Source of the DNA: Ruminococcaceae bacterium UBA6857
GTDB taxonomy: Bacteria > Bacillota > Clostridia > Oscillospirales > Acutalibacteraceae
DNA: 14,260 nucleotides
Direction: 5' to 3'
Assembly (NCBI GenBank): GCA_002451715.1
Contig: DKDD01000126.1
Location: forward strand, 1 to 14,260
This document shows positions 8,565 through 14,260 of the stretch, in pieces. Position numbers and translations under genes: made by a program. Positions within the stretch are counted from its first letter, which is position 1, and each line of letters begins with the position of its first letter. Below the pieces are notes generated by a model. It worked only from the letters and a program-made list of their open reading frames with translations. It did no database searches and had not been told where the DNA came from.

Positions 8565-9506
8565 ATGACGAACAGCGAAATTTTTATCGGCGCACTTTCT
8601 TCGGCGTATCATACCCTTGTTTCAAAGCGTGCATATCTTGACGAACTCAACGTTTTTCCCGTTCCGGATTCCGACACGGGAACAAATCTTTGCCGAACCG
8701 TAAAAGCCGGTGCGGACGCCGTCAAAAGGCAGGAAAACCTCAGTGTTCCCGAACTTCTTGAAAAAGCGTCAAAAGCAATGCTTCGCAATGCACGCGGAAA
8801 TTCCGGCGTAATAATTTCGGCCCTTTTCAAAGGCTTTTCGGATTATATGAACAGACTCGGTTCGTTTTCGGCGTCGGAACTTTCGAACGCATTTGACAGT
8901 GCGCTCAAAAGTGCATGCAGTGTAATAAACCGCCCAATTTTCAAAGGGACGGTTCTTTCCGTTGTAATTGCCTGCCGCGACGCGCTTTTGAAAAACAGAT
9001 TCGAAAGCACAAAAGAAGCGTTTGCGTTCCTCACACCTGTTGCGGAAAACGCACTCAGAAAAACGGGGGAAGACCTTGAAGCGGCAAAAAACGCCGGTGT
9101 TGTCGATTCCGGTGCGGCGGGACTGTTTTTTATCATTGAGGCGGTTGACCGATTTCTTTCAAAAAGATCGGAAAACGGAAATTTATCGTATGAATCTGAG
9201 GAAGAAGAGGCGGAAGAAAACGTAATTTTCAAAAAGTTTTCTCCCGCAAAGGCGCCGGAATATACCTACTGCACAGAGTTTCTCATTTTCAAAAAATCGC
9301 ACGCTTCGGCAGAAGAGCTTGAACAAAAACTTTTGCCGCTCGGCGATTGCGTGATTGTTGCTTCCGACGACGAAGTCATCAAAGTTCATCTTCACACGAA
9401 CGACCCCGGAACGGCAATGTCGCTTTCGTCCGCTTACGGTGCGCTGACCGATATAAAAATCGACAACATGGCAATGCAGACACAAAGCGTTCGGCAAAGA
9501 GAATGA
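8565..9506 (+). CDS. Short FakA/YloV-like DAK2 domain protein
   Basis: This is the N-terminal kinase (DAK2/DhaL) and middle domains of FakA/YloV, the ATP-dependent fatty acid kinase subunit that phosphorylates acyl chains held by FakB (DegV) proteins. Seen: NVFPVPDSDTGTN (29-41) with the Mg/ATP aspartates D35 and D37, ARGNSGVI (76-83), KGTVLSVV (127-134), VDSGAAGL (180-187), an acidic linker (209-218), then YCTEFL (C236), KVHLHTNDPG (H275, H277) and IKIDNM. Full-length FakA is about 550 residues; this one ends at 313, just after the middle domain, and lacks the C-terminal domain. The recG ribosome binding site follows at once, and no remnant is visible in another frame. AAAGGAG (8552-8558) supports the start. 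In B. subtilis yloV also lies near recG, with sdaAB and sdaAA between them. Confidence 0.87.
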   Translation: MTNSEIFIGALSSAYHTLVSKRAYLDELNVFPVPDSDTGTNLCRTVKAGADAVKRQENLSVPELLEKASKAMLRNARGNSGVIISALFKGFSDYMNRLGSFSASELSNAFDSALKSACSVINRPIFKGTVLSVVIACRDALLKNRFESTKEAFAFLTPVAENALRKTGEDLEAAKNAGVVDSGAAGLFFIIEAVDRFLSKRSENGNLSYESEEEEAEENVIFKKFSPAKAPEYTYCTEFLIFKKSHASAEELEQKLLPLGDCVIVASDDEVIKVHLHTNDPGTAMSLSSAYGALTDIKIDNMAMQTQSVRQRE

Positions 9507-9539
9507 ACGCTTTTCACTTTTTTAAAAGGAGGAAAAAAG

Positions 9540-11588
9540 ATGGACACAAAAAGCGCATACGATATGAATATTCAGTATGTCAAAGGCGTCGGCGAAAAGC
9601 GCGCAAAGCTTTTTTCAAAGCTTGACGTTTTCACGCTTTATGACCTGGTTCATCTTTTTCCGCGCAATTATCTTGATTTCAGCTCTCCTGTTGCAATAAA
9701 AGACCTCAAAGCCGGCGAAGTTTCTTGCGTGAAAGCGGTAGTCGGCTGTGATGTTACCGCGGCAAGAATACGGCAGGGCATGACAATTTTCAAAACCGTT
9801 GTCACGGACGGCGACGGCGTTTTACATATCACGGTTTATAACAATCGCTTTCTTGCCGAACGGCTCAAAGTCGGCGAAGAATTTCTCTTCCTCGGAAAAG
9901 TTGTGAACAACCGCGGAACGCTTGAAATGGGCAGTCCGATTGTTGAAGACGCAAATTGCCCGACGCCGCTTCGCCCGGTATATCCGCTGACTGCCTCGCT
10001 TTCAACAAAAACCGTTGAAAACGCTGTGAAAAACGCACTTGAACTTTATTATAAAACCGACCCGATTGACCCGATACCGGACGAAATCAGAAAAAAATTC
10101 AGCCTTTGCCATGAACAGTACGCGCTCAAAAACATTCACTTTCCGTCCTGCCTGAAAGACGCGGAAATTGCAAGGCGAAGACTCATTTTCGAAGAACTTC
10201 TTGTTTTGCAAACGGGTATGCTTGCAATGCGGAAAAAGAACAAGCAGAAAACCGATGTAATAATCAAAAACGATTTCACGCCGCAGTTTGTTTCTTCTCT
10301 TCCGTTCACGCTCACAAACGCGCAAAAAAGGGCAGTTTTCGATTGTGTTGCGGACATGAAAAAAGACGAACCGATGAACCGCCTTGTTCAAGGTGATGTC
10401 GGTTCGGGAAAAACGGTTGTTGCGGCGGCGCTGATGTATTCCGCGGCGAAAAACGGTTTTCAGTCCGCGTTGATGGCACCGACGGAGGTTCTTGCAATTC
10501 AGCATTTCAAAACACTTTCAAAAATGATGCCGCCGGAAATAAAAATTTCGCTTCTTACCGGATCGATGACCGCAAAGGAAAAACGTGAAGCAAAAAAAAG
10601 CCTTGAAAGCGGCGAAACCGATATTCTCATCGGCACACACGCAATTTTGACCGAAGACACGGTTTTTCATTCGCTTGGCTTTGTTGTGACAGACGAACAG
10701 CACCGTTTCGGTGTTCGCCAGCGCGGTTTGCTTTCCGCAAAAGGAAAACGCCCGCACGTTCTTGTCATGTCCGCAACACCGATTCCGCGGACGCTTTCGC
10801 TGATAATTTACGGCGATCTTGACATTTCGGTGATTGACGAGCTTCCGGTCGGGCGGCAAAAAATCAAAACATATTTTGTTGATTCGTCTTACCGTGCAAG
10901 GGTTTATAACTTTGTTAAAAAGCACCTCGACGCCGGACTTCAGGGCTACATAGTCTGTCCGCTTGTTGAGGAAAACGAAAGCGAACTTGTTTCCGCCGTG
11001 AAGTATGCCGAAGAAATTTCGAAAAAAGAGTTTGCGTCATACCGTGTTGCGCTGCTTCACGGAAAAATGAAACCGAAAGAAAAAGCACAAATAATGAAAG
11101 ATTTTTCCGAAGGCAGGATTCAGCTTCTTGTTTCAACAACGGTAATCGAAGTCGGAATCGACGTTCCGAACGCGGTTGTTATGGTCATTGAAAACGCCGA
11201 ACGTTTTGGGCTTTCAACGCTTCATCAGCTTCGCGGAAGAGTCGGAAGAGGCAATGTTCAATCAAGCTGTGTTCTTATAAGTGACGCAGAGGGCGAAACG
11301 GCAAAACGTCGCCTTTCAATCATGTGCAAAACAACCGACGGATTCAAAATTGCGGATGAAGATTTGCACCTTCGCGGACCGGGCGACTTTTTCGGCTCGC
11401 GCCAGCACGGACTTCCGACGCTTAAAATCAGCGGCATGCTTGACGATATGGTGACGTTGAATCAGACAAAACAGGCGGCGCAGATGATTTTTGAAAAAGA
11501 CCCGTTGCTTCAAAACAGCGAACACAAAGCACTTCGCGACAGTGTTTCAAGGCTCTTTTCAAAAACGGGACAAAACGCACTGAATTAA
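9540..11588 (+). CDS. recG: ATP-dependent DNA helicase RecG
   Basis: This is a 682-residue SF2 branch-migration helicase that reverses stalled forks and processes Holliday junctions; the length is normal. Domains in order: an N-terminal wedge/OB region (about 60-125, including VKAVVGCDVTAARI), Walker A GDVGSGKT (285-292), DEQH box (385-388) followed by RFGVRQR, SATPIPRTL (411-419), motif V TTVIEVGIDVPNA, motif VI QLRGRVGRG (563-571), and the RecG-specific DLHLRGPGDFFG segment (608-619). No motif is missing. AAAAGGAGG (9524-9532) lies 7 bases before the ATG, better placed than for the later methionine at codon 9. It is the last gene of the plus-strand run, 33 bases after the DAK2 gene. There is no U-tract terminator directly after it; read-through would meet the terminator at 11705-11741. 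Confidence 0.98.
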   Translation: MDTKSAYDMNIQYVKGVGEKRAKLFSKLDVFTLYDLVHLFPRNYLDFSSPVAIKDLKAGEVSCVKAVVGCDVTAARIRQGMTIFKTVVTDGDGVLHITVYNNRFLAERLKVGEEFLFLGKVVNNRGTLEMGSPIVEDANCPTPLRPVYPLTASLSTKTVENAVKNALELYYKTDPIDPIPDEIRKKFSLCHEQYALKNIHFPSCLKDAEIARRRLIFEELLVLQTGMLAMRKKNKQKTDVIIKNDFTPQFVSSLPFTLTNAQKRAVFDCVADMKKDEPMNRLVQGDVGSGKTVVAAALMYSAAKNGFQSALMAPTEVLAIQHFKTLSKMMPPEIKISLLTGSMTAKEKREAKKSLESGETDILIGTHAILTEDTVFHSLGFVVTDEQHRFGVRQRGLLSAKGKRPHVLVMSATPIPRTLSLIIYGDLDISVIDELPVGRQKIKTYFVDSSYRARVYNFVKKHLDAGLQGYIVCPLVEENESELVSAVKYAEEISKKEFASYRVALLHGKMKPKEKAQIMKDFSEGRIQLLVSTTVIEVGIDVPNAVVMVIENAERFGLSTLHQLRGRVGRGNVQSSCVLISDAEGETAKRRLSIMCKTTDGFKIADEDLHLRGPGDFFGSRQHGLPTLKISGMLDDMVTLNQTKQAAQMIFEKDPLLQNSEHKALRDSVSRLFSKTGQNALN

Positions 11589-11603
11589 TTTTTGCCTGCT
11601 CTT

Positions 11604-11637
11604 AAAAATAAAAGTGCCGCTTGACAAACAAGCGGCA
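11604..11637 (-). terminator. Minus-strand terminator, proposed end of toxin mRNA
   Basis: A perfect 9-bp stem, TGCCGCTTG (11615-11623) with CAAGCGGCA (11629-11637), has a 5-base loop. Read on the minus strand it is followed by CTTTTATTTTTAAG (11614-11601), a good intrinsic terminator tail. Read on the plus strand the following bases are ACAATATATAAT, which is not a U-tract, so it does not serve recG. It would end a minus-strand transcript from the small ORF at 11815-11687. Confidence 0.6.
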
Positions 11638-11649
11638 ACAATATATAAT
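11621..11649 (+). promoter_or_regulatory. Consensus promoter of the short antisense RNA
   Basis: TTGACA (11621-11626) and TATAAT (11644-11649) are separated by exactly 17 bases: a perfect consensus housekeeping promoter and the strongest in the window. The start would be near 11656-11660. The -35 box lies inside the inverted repeat 11615-11637. No protein-coding gene begins within 280 bases downstream on this strand, which suggests a highly expressed untranslated RNA. Confidence 0.88.
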
Positions 11650-11656
11650 AAAAATA

Positions 11657-11741
11657 TAAAGAGGCTCTGCGATAAGCGGTTGTCCCTCAGTTATGGTTAA
11701 CAAGTAACCGCATCACTTTGGGTCGTGGGCGGTTATTTTTT
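11657..11741 (+). ncRNA. Short structured RNA, candidate type I antitoxin (antisense RNA)
   Basis: This is an RNA of about 85 nt between the consensus promoter at 11621-11649 and the terminator at 11705-11741. It begins near AAAGAGGCTCTGCG and contains no ribosome binding site or plausible ORF on its own strand. It is antisense to the C-terminal half and 3' untranslated part of the small minus-strand ORF (11815-11687). From memory, very similar sequences (the CGATAAGCGGTTGTCCCTCAG region with a CCGC/GCGG terminator) recur beside small holin-like toxin genes in many Firmicutes; I could not check this. A regulatory leader of luxS is the alternative, but the terminator lies about 200 bases before luxS and no known riboswitch signature was recognised. 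The exact ends are inferred. Confidence 0.65.
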
Positions 11742-11815
11742 ATTGCCTGTATTTTGTTTGCTTTTATGTGTGCAATAAGAATCAAAAACAGCATCGCTGA
11801 TTCCGCCGGCGACAC
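11687..11815 (-). CDS. Small hydrophobic peptide, candidate type I toxin (possibly decayed)
   Basis: A small ORF on the minus strand ends at TGA 11689-11687. From a GTG at 11815 it encodes 42 residues beginning MSPAESAMLFLILIAHIKA; from an ATG at 11794 it encodes 35. It has a short hydrophobic stretch (residues 8-15) and a basic tail (KNNRPRPKVMR). The N terminus resembles, from memory, the BsrG/TxpA toxins (MxxxES-M pattern). The hydrophobic segment is shorter than in those membrane toxins. The only Shine-Dalgarno-like sequence, GGGAGG, directly abuts the GTG and is 18 bases from the ATG, so neither start is ideal; it is also folded into a hairpin. Its 3' half is covered by the antisense RNA, and it has its own terminator at 11637-11604. 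It may be a functional toxin under tight control or a decaying copy. Confidence 0.42.
   Translation of the reverse strand: MSPAESAMLFLILIAHIKANKIQAIKNNRPRPKVMRLLVNHN
11705..11741 (+). terminator. Intrinsic terminator of the short RNA
   Basis: TAACCGC (11705-11711) pairs with GCGGTTA (11729-11735), and CAC (11714-11716) with GTG (11725-11727). The stem is followed by six T (11736-11741). It would end the antisense RNA and also stop read-through from recG before luxS. The left arm can pair instead with GCGGTTG (11676-11682), so the fold has two mutually exclusive states. Confidence 0.75.
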
Positions 11816-11869
11816 CTCCCTGCGAAAAAACAGGAGGGATAATCGCCTACCGTGTCAGGCAAAGCTGTT
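11787..11869. repeat. Nested imperfect hairpin covering the small ORF's Shine-Dalgarno
   Basis: Successive complementary arms enclose one another: AACAGC (11787-11792) with GCTGTT (11864-11869), CTGA (11797-11800) with TCAG (11855-11858), GGCGA (11808-11812) with TCGCC (11843-11847), and CCTCCCTG (11815-11822) with CAGGAGGG (11831-11838, 7 pairs with one bulge). The hairpin can form in RNA from either strand. On the minus strand it buries GGGAGG and the GTG start of the small ORF; on the plus strand it would sit in a long luxS leader. Confidence 0.6.
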
Positions 11870-11895
11870 GATAATTTAGACAAATCACAGATGTA

Positions 11896-11912
11896 TATTA
11901 TTGTCAATAATA
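11896..11912. promoter_or_regulatory. Operator-like palindrome upstream of luxS
   Basis: TATTATTG-T-CAATAATA is a perfect 8-1-8 inverted repeat, 31 bases before the luxS start. The minus strand carries TTGACA at 11907-11902, a possible -35 box for the small toxin-like ORF, although no good -10 lies at 16-18 bases. The symmetry and AT-rich arms suit a dimeric repressor; the geometry is loosely Fur/PerR-like but does not match those consensus boxes. AT-rich chance symmetry cannot be excluded. Confidence 0.35.
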
Positions 11913-11942
11913 AGAAATATTTATGTCGAAAGGACAAGAGTT

Positions 11943-12407
11943 ATGAAAAAAATTGCAAGTTTCACAATCGACCATACGATTCTTCCGAAAGGAATGTATA
12001 CCTCAAGAATTGACGGAGACTGCGTGACCTATGATATCCGCACCCGCCGCCCGAACAAGGAAACCGTTATGGAAAACGGCGCAATTCACACGCTTGAACA
12101 CCTTTTTGCAACCTATGTCAGAAACAGCGAATACAGCGACAACGTAATTTATTTCGGCCCCATGGGTTGCCGCACCGGCTTTTATTTCATCGTTCGCGAC
12201 GCAGTAACTCCTTTTGAAGCAATCAAACTTACAAAAGCCGCACTTGCTTTTTGCGCTTCTTTTGAGGGCGAAGTTCCCGGCGTGAGCGAAAAAGAATGCG
12301 GAAACTATCGCGACCACGACCTGCCCGGCGCAAAAAAAGAAGCCGCCGAAATGGTTAAAGTTCTTGAAAACTGGGAAGAAAAGGATCTTGTCTATCCGAC
12401 AAAGTGA
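11943..12407 (+). CDS. luxS: S-ribosylhomocysteine lyase LuxS
   Basis: LuxS cleaves S-ribosylhomocysteine to homocysteine and DPD, the precursor of autoinducer-2, in the activated methyl cycle. The 154-residue length is normal. Seen: the metal site HTLEH with H49 and H53 and general acid/base E52, PMGCRTGF with C76, and ECGNYRDH with the third metal ligand C119. The frame stays open back to 11901, but the ATG at 11943 begins the conserved N terminus (MKKIASFTIDH) and has AAAGGA about 10 bases upstream. The gene stands alone: no SAH nucleosidase or methionine-cycle gene is next to it. Its promoter is unclear; weak hexamers such as TTGATA (11868-11873) exist without a well-spaced -10. It ends at the shared terminator at 12424-12462. 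Confidence 0.98.
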   Translation: MKKIASFTIDHTILPKGMYTSRIDGDCVTYDIRTRRPNKETVMENGAIHTLEHLFATYVRNSEYSDNVIYFGPMGCRTGFYFIVRDAVTPFEAIKLTKAALAFCASFEGEVPGVSEKECGNYRDHDLPGAKKEAAEMVKVLENWEEKDLVYPTK

Positions 12408-12423
12408 AAAAGCTTATAATAAA

Positions 12424-12462
12424 AAGCTGTCACACCGTTTTTTTCGGTGCGGCAGCTTTTTT
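12424..12462. terminator. Bidirectional terminator between luxS and rpoD
   Basis: A 14-bp stem with one mismatch and one G-U pair joins 12424-12437 (AAGCTGTCACACCG) to 12445-12458 around a 7-T loop. T-tracts follow on both strands: TTTTTT at 12457-12462 for luxS, and TTTTTATTATAAG on the minus strand for rpoD. It lies 17 bases after the luxS stop and 7 bases past the rpoD stop. Confidence 0.9.
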
Positions 12463-12468
12463 GCTTTA

Positions 12469-13560
12469 TTAAAGATCTTTCAAATGCTTGCTTCTGCTGG
12501 GATGACGAAGCTTTCTGAGTGCCTTTGCTTCAATCTGGCGAATACGTTCACGGGTAACGTTGAATGCTTTGCCGACTTCTTCAAGGGTTTGCGGCGTTCC
12601 GTCTTTGAGTCCGAAACGAAGGCGAAGAACTTCCGCTTCACGCGGGGTGAGCGTTGAAAGAACTTCGTTGACCTTTGTTTTGAGGAAGGTCATTGCGGCT
12701 GCGTCGGCAGGGGAGAGTGCGTCCTCATCGGGAATGAAGTCGCCGAGATGGCTGTCTTCCTCTTCGCCGATGGGTGTTTCAAGCGAAACGGGTTCCTGCG
12801 AAATTCTGAGAATGTCGCGAACTTTGTCAATCGGCATTCCAAGTTCTGCGGCAATGTCTTCCGGCGATGGGTCTTTTCCGTCGCGGTGAAGAAGCATGTT
12901 GCTTGTCTTTTTAACTTTGTTGATCGTTTCAACCATATGAACGGGAATACGAATTGTTCTTCCCTGGTCGGCAATGGCTCTTGTAATTGCCTGTCTGATC
13001 CACCATGTCGCATAGGTTGAAAATTTGAAGCCTTTTGTGTAATCAAACTTGTCAACCGCTTTGATAAGGCCGAGGTTTCCCTCCTGAATAAGGTCAAGGA
13101 ACATCATGCCTCTTCCGACATATCTTTTTGCAATGCTGACAACAAGGCGAAGGTTTGCTTTTGTGAGCCTGTCCTTTGCTTCCTGGTCGTTGTCTGCAAT
13201 GCGGATTGCAAGGTCAATTTCCTCTTCCGGGGTGAGGAGGGGAACGCGGCCGATGTCTTTAAGATAAACTTTTACGGGGTCGTCGATAACGGCGCTTTTG
13301 CTGTCTGTTTGAATCGGCGCATTGTCATATCCTTTGGGAATGTCGATATCCATCGAAATGTTGTCAAGCATATCGTCGCCGAAATCGTCAACGATCTCGA
13401 TTCCGTGGCTTTCAAGGGTTGAATAAAGCTTTTCCATTTCTTCAATGTCGATGTCCGCTTCAACCAAAACGGTGTCGATATCGGTTGAATTAAGCTTTCC
13501 CGTTGCAAGACCTTTGTCAATGAGAGCTTTGACCATTGCTTTTTTTTCAGTGTTTTCCAT
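12469..13560 (-). CDS. rpoD: Primary sigma factor RpoD (SigA)
   Basis: This is the housekeeping sigma-70 factor, 363 residues (B. subtilis SigA has 371). Seen: an N-terminal region 1.1-like segment, region 1.2 DPVKVYLKDIGRVPLL (94-109), regions 2.1-2.4 with RLTKANLRLVVSIAKRY (131-147), DLIQEGNLGLIKAVDKFDY (156-174) and FSTYATWWIRQAI (180-192) for -10 recognition, region 3 (203-280), and region 4.2 helix-turn-helix TLEEVGKAFNVTRERIRQIE (325-344) for -35 recognition, ending HPSRSKHLKDL. There is no non-conserved insertion, as is usual in Firmicutes. The start has AAAGGA at 13576-13571, 10 bases upstream. It lies 78 bases downstream of dnaG, in the same orientation. The consensus promoters in this window fit this factor. 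Confidence 0.99.
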   Translation of the reverse strand: MENTEKKAMVKALIDKGLATGKLNSTDIDTVLVEADIDIEEMEKLYSTLESHGIEIVDDFGDDMLDNISMDIDIPKGYDNAPIQTDSKSAVIDDPVKVYLKDIGRVPLLTPEEEIDLAIRIADNDQEAKDRLTKANLRLVVSIAKRYVGRGMMFLDLIQEGNLGLIKAVDKFDYTKGFKFSTYATWWIRQAITRAIADQGRTIRIPVHMVETINKVKKTSNMLLHRDGKDPSPEDIAAELGMPIDKVRDILRISQEPVSLETPIGEEEDSHLGDFIPDEDALSPADAAAMTFLKTKVNEVLSTLTPREAEVLRLRFGLKDGTPQTLEEVGKAFNVTRERIRQIEAKALRKLRHPSRSKHLKDL

Positions 13561-13638
13561 AAAAATGACTTCCTTTCATTTCGGCTTCGAATTGGCTTTC
13601 GCCGATTGTTATATGATTTGAATAATTAACGAAATTAT

Positions 13639-14260
13639 TTATTTTTTCTTGAAAAGCGCCATAAATTCTTCGTCGCTCAAAGCGGAGGGATTGACGGCGT
13701 TCTTTTCTTTTTCTTCCTTTTCTTTTTCAATAACGTCAATGCAATCGAAAAGCTCCTTTTTTGTTCCGGAAAAACTTTCGCTTTGTTTTGAAAGGCGGAT
13801 AAAATCGCTGATTTCTTCGTTTGAAAGTTCGGCGGAAATTGCGGTCAAATCAAGGCTTTCGTTTTCTTCAATGCGGCGAGCAAGAATTTTGTATATCCGA
13901 CCGAGCGACGGAACGCTGAAACTTTGTTCGCCGAGTTTTTCTTTGACCGATTGATAAAAATCGGGGTTTTCAAAAAGGAGGGTGATGATTCGCTCCTGCG
14001 CTTTGATTGCTTTCACGCTCGTGTTGTTTGAAAGCCGCATTTTGCTCATTTTCGCAACCGAGTCGCGCTGAATCGTTTCATACTTCTTTTTTTGATTGCT
14101 GTATGCTTTTTGGCGTTTGAGTGCGTTGATTCGTGCGCTTATTGCCGTTTTTTCAACGCCGAGTTCTTCCGCAAGGCGAGACGTATAAACGTCGACGGCA
14201 ATTGAATTTTTAATTTCGCTCAAAATTTCCGCCGCAAGGGAAAGATATTTCACCTTTCCG
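13639..14260 (-). CDS. dnaG: DNA primase DnaG, C-terminal part (cut by window edge)
   Basis: The 3' part of dnaG, about 207 residues, is open to the window edge. It carries the segment KYLSLAAEILSEIKNSIAVD...YTSRLAEELGV that closes the conserved primase core and leads into the linker. Then come a Lys/Gln-rich stretch and the C-terminal helical domain that binds the DnaB helicase (from about QERIITLLFENPDF onward). The tail is rich in Lys and Glu and ends in FKKK. The zinc-binding and catalytic TOPRIM domains lie outside the window. A GTG at 14253 is internal, since codons GGA AAG precede it in frame. Primase followed by rpoD in the same direction is the conserved macromolecular synthesis arrangement. 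The 78 bases between them hold no clear terminator and only a weak TATAAC-like -10, so cotranscription is likely. Confidence 0.9.
   Translation of the reverse strand, partial: GKVKYLSLAAEILSEIKNSIAVDVYTSRLAEELGVEKTAISARINALKRQKAYSNQKKKYETIQRDSVAKMSKMRLSNNTSVKAIKAQERIITLLFENPDFYQSVKEKLGEQSFSVPSLGRIYKILARRIEENESLDLTAISAELSNEEISDFIRLSKQSESFSGTKKELFDCIDVIEKEKEEKEKNAVNPSALSDEEFMALFKKK

Noticed and set aside
11615..11637. Hairpin after recG as the recG terminator
   Set aside because: On the plus strand the stem is followed by ACAATATATAAT rather than a U-tract; the U-rich tail exists only on the minus strand.
11657..11870. Known riboswitch, T-box, 6S, SRP, tmRNA or RNase P RNA upstream of luxS
   Set aside because: None of their core signatures was found, for example the T-box GGTGGNACCGCG element or the RNase P GAGGAAAGTCC segment. 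A GGGTCGTG string resembles part of the ZTP riboswitch, but the rest of that motif is missing.
11901..11942. Longer luxS start at 11901
   Set aside because: The extra residues are not part of LuxS, and the ATG at 11943 follows AAAGGA and begins the conserved MKKIASF segment.
13561..13638. Separate rpoD promoter in the dnaG-rpoD gap
   Set aside because: TATAAC (13613-13608) is a fair -10, but no acceptable -35 lies 16-18 bases upstream; cotranscription with dnaG explains expression.
14251..14253. GTG as the start of a separate 204-residue gene
   Set aside because: The frame stays open to the window edge, and the residues match the interior of DnaG, so this codon is an internal valine.

Overview
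This window looks like chromosomal core sequence from a moderate-GC member of the Firmicutes (Bacillota), most likely a Clostridia-class gut-type anaerobe. The reasons are the AddAB helicase-nuclease in place of RecBCD, the dnaG-rpoD pair with a short SigA-type sigma factor, LuxS, a FakA/YloV-like gene beside recG, GGAG-rich ribosome binding sites, and near-consensus TTGNNN-17-TATAAT promoters. No species can be named from the sequence alone.

Layout. Positions 1-5208 (minus strand) hold addB and the first half of addA, joined by an ATGA overlap and driven by a promoter at 5284-5312. A divergent promoter at 5386-5414 starts a plus-strand run of five closely spaced genes. These are a histidine-phosphatase family protein, a YmdB-type metallophosphoesterase, a family-5 solute-binding lipoprotein, a shortened FakA/YloV-like DAK2 protein, and recG (ending at 11588). 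The four intergenic gaps are 16 to 44 bases, so they are probably one transcript.

Positions 11589-11942 hold no conventional gene but are densely organised. There is a consensus plus-strand promoter, a short RNA of about 85 nt ending in its own terminator, and on the opposite strand a small ORF of 35-42 codons that this RNA overlaps. A minus-strand terminator hairpin contains the -35 box of the opposing promoter, and a nested hairpin covers the only Shine-Dalgarno-like sequence of the small ORF. Together this reads as a type I toxin-antitoxin locus (hydrophobic peptide plus antisense RNA), intact or decaying. It is the most interesting item in the window.

luxS (11943-12407, plus) follows. 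It shares a bidirectional terminator with rpoD (12469-13560, minus), which lies downstream of the 3' part of dnaG (13639-14260, minus, running off the window). This is the conserved primase-sigma macromolecular synthesis arrangement.

By theme, most genes serve DNA repair and replication (AddAB, RecG, DnaG), transcription (RpoD), methyl-cycle recycling and AI-2 production (LuxS), and RNA or lipid phosphate metabolism (YmdB, FakA-like). No CRISPR array, tRNA, rRNA, insertion sequence or prophage gene was seen.
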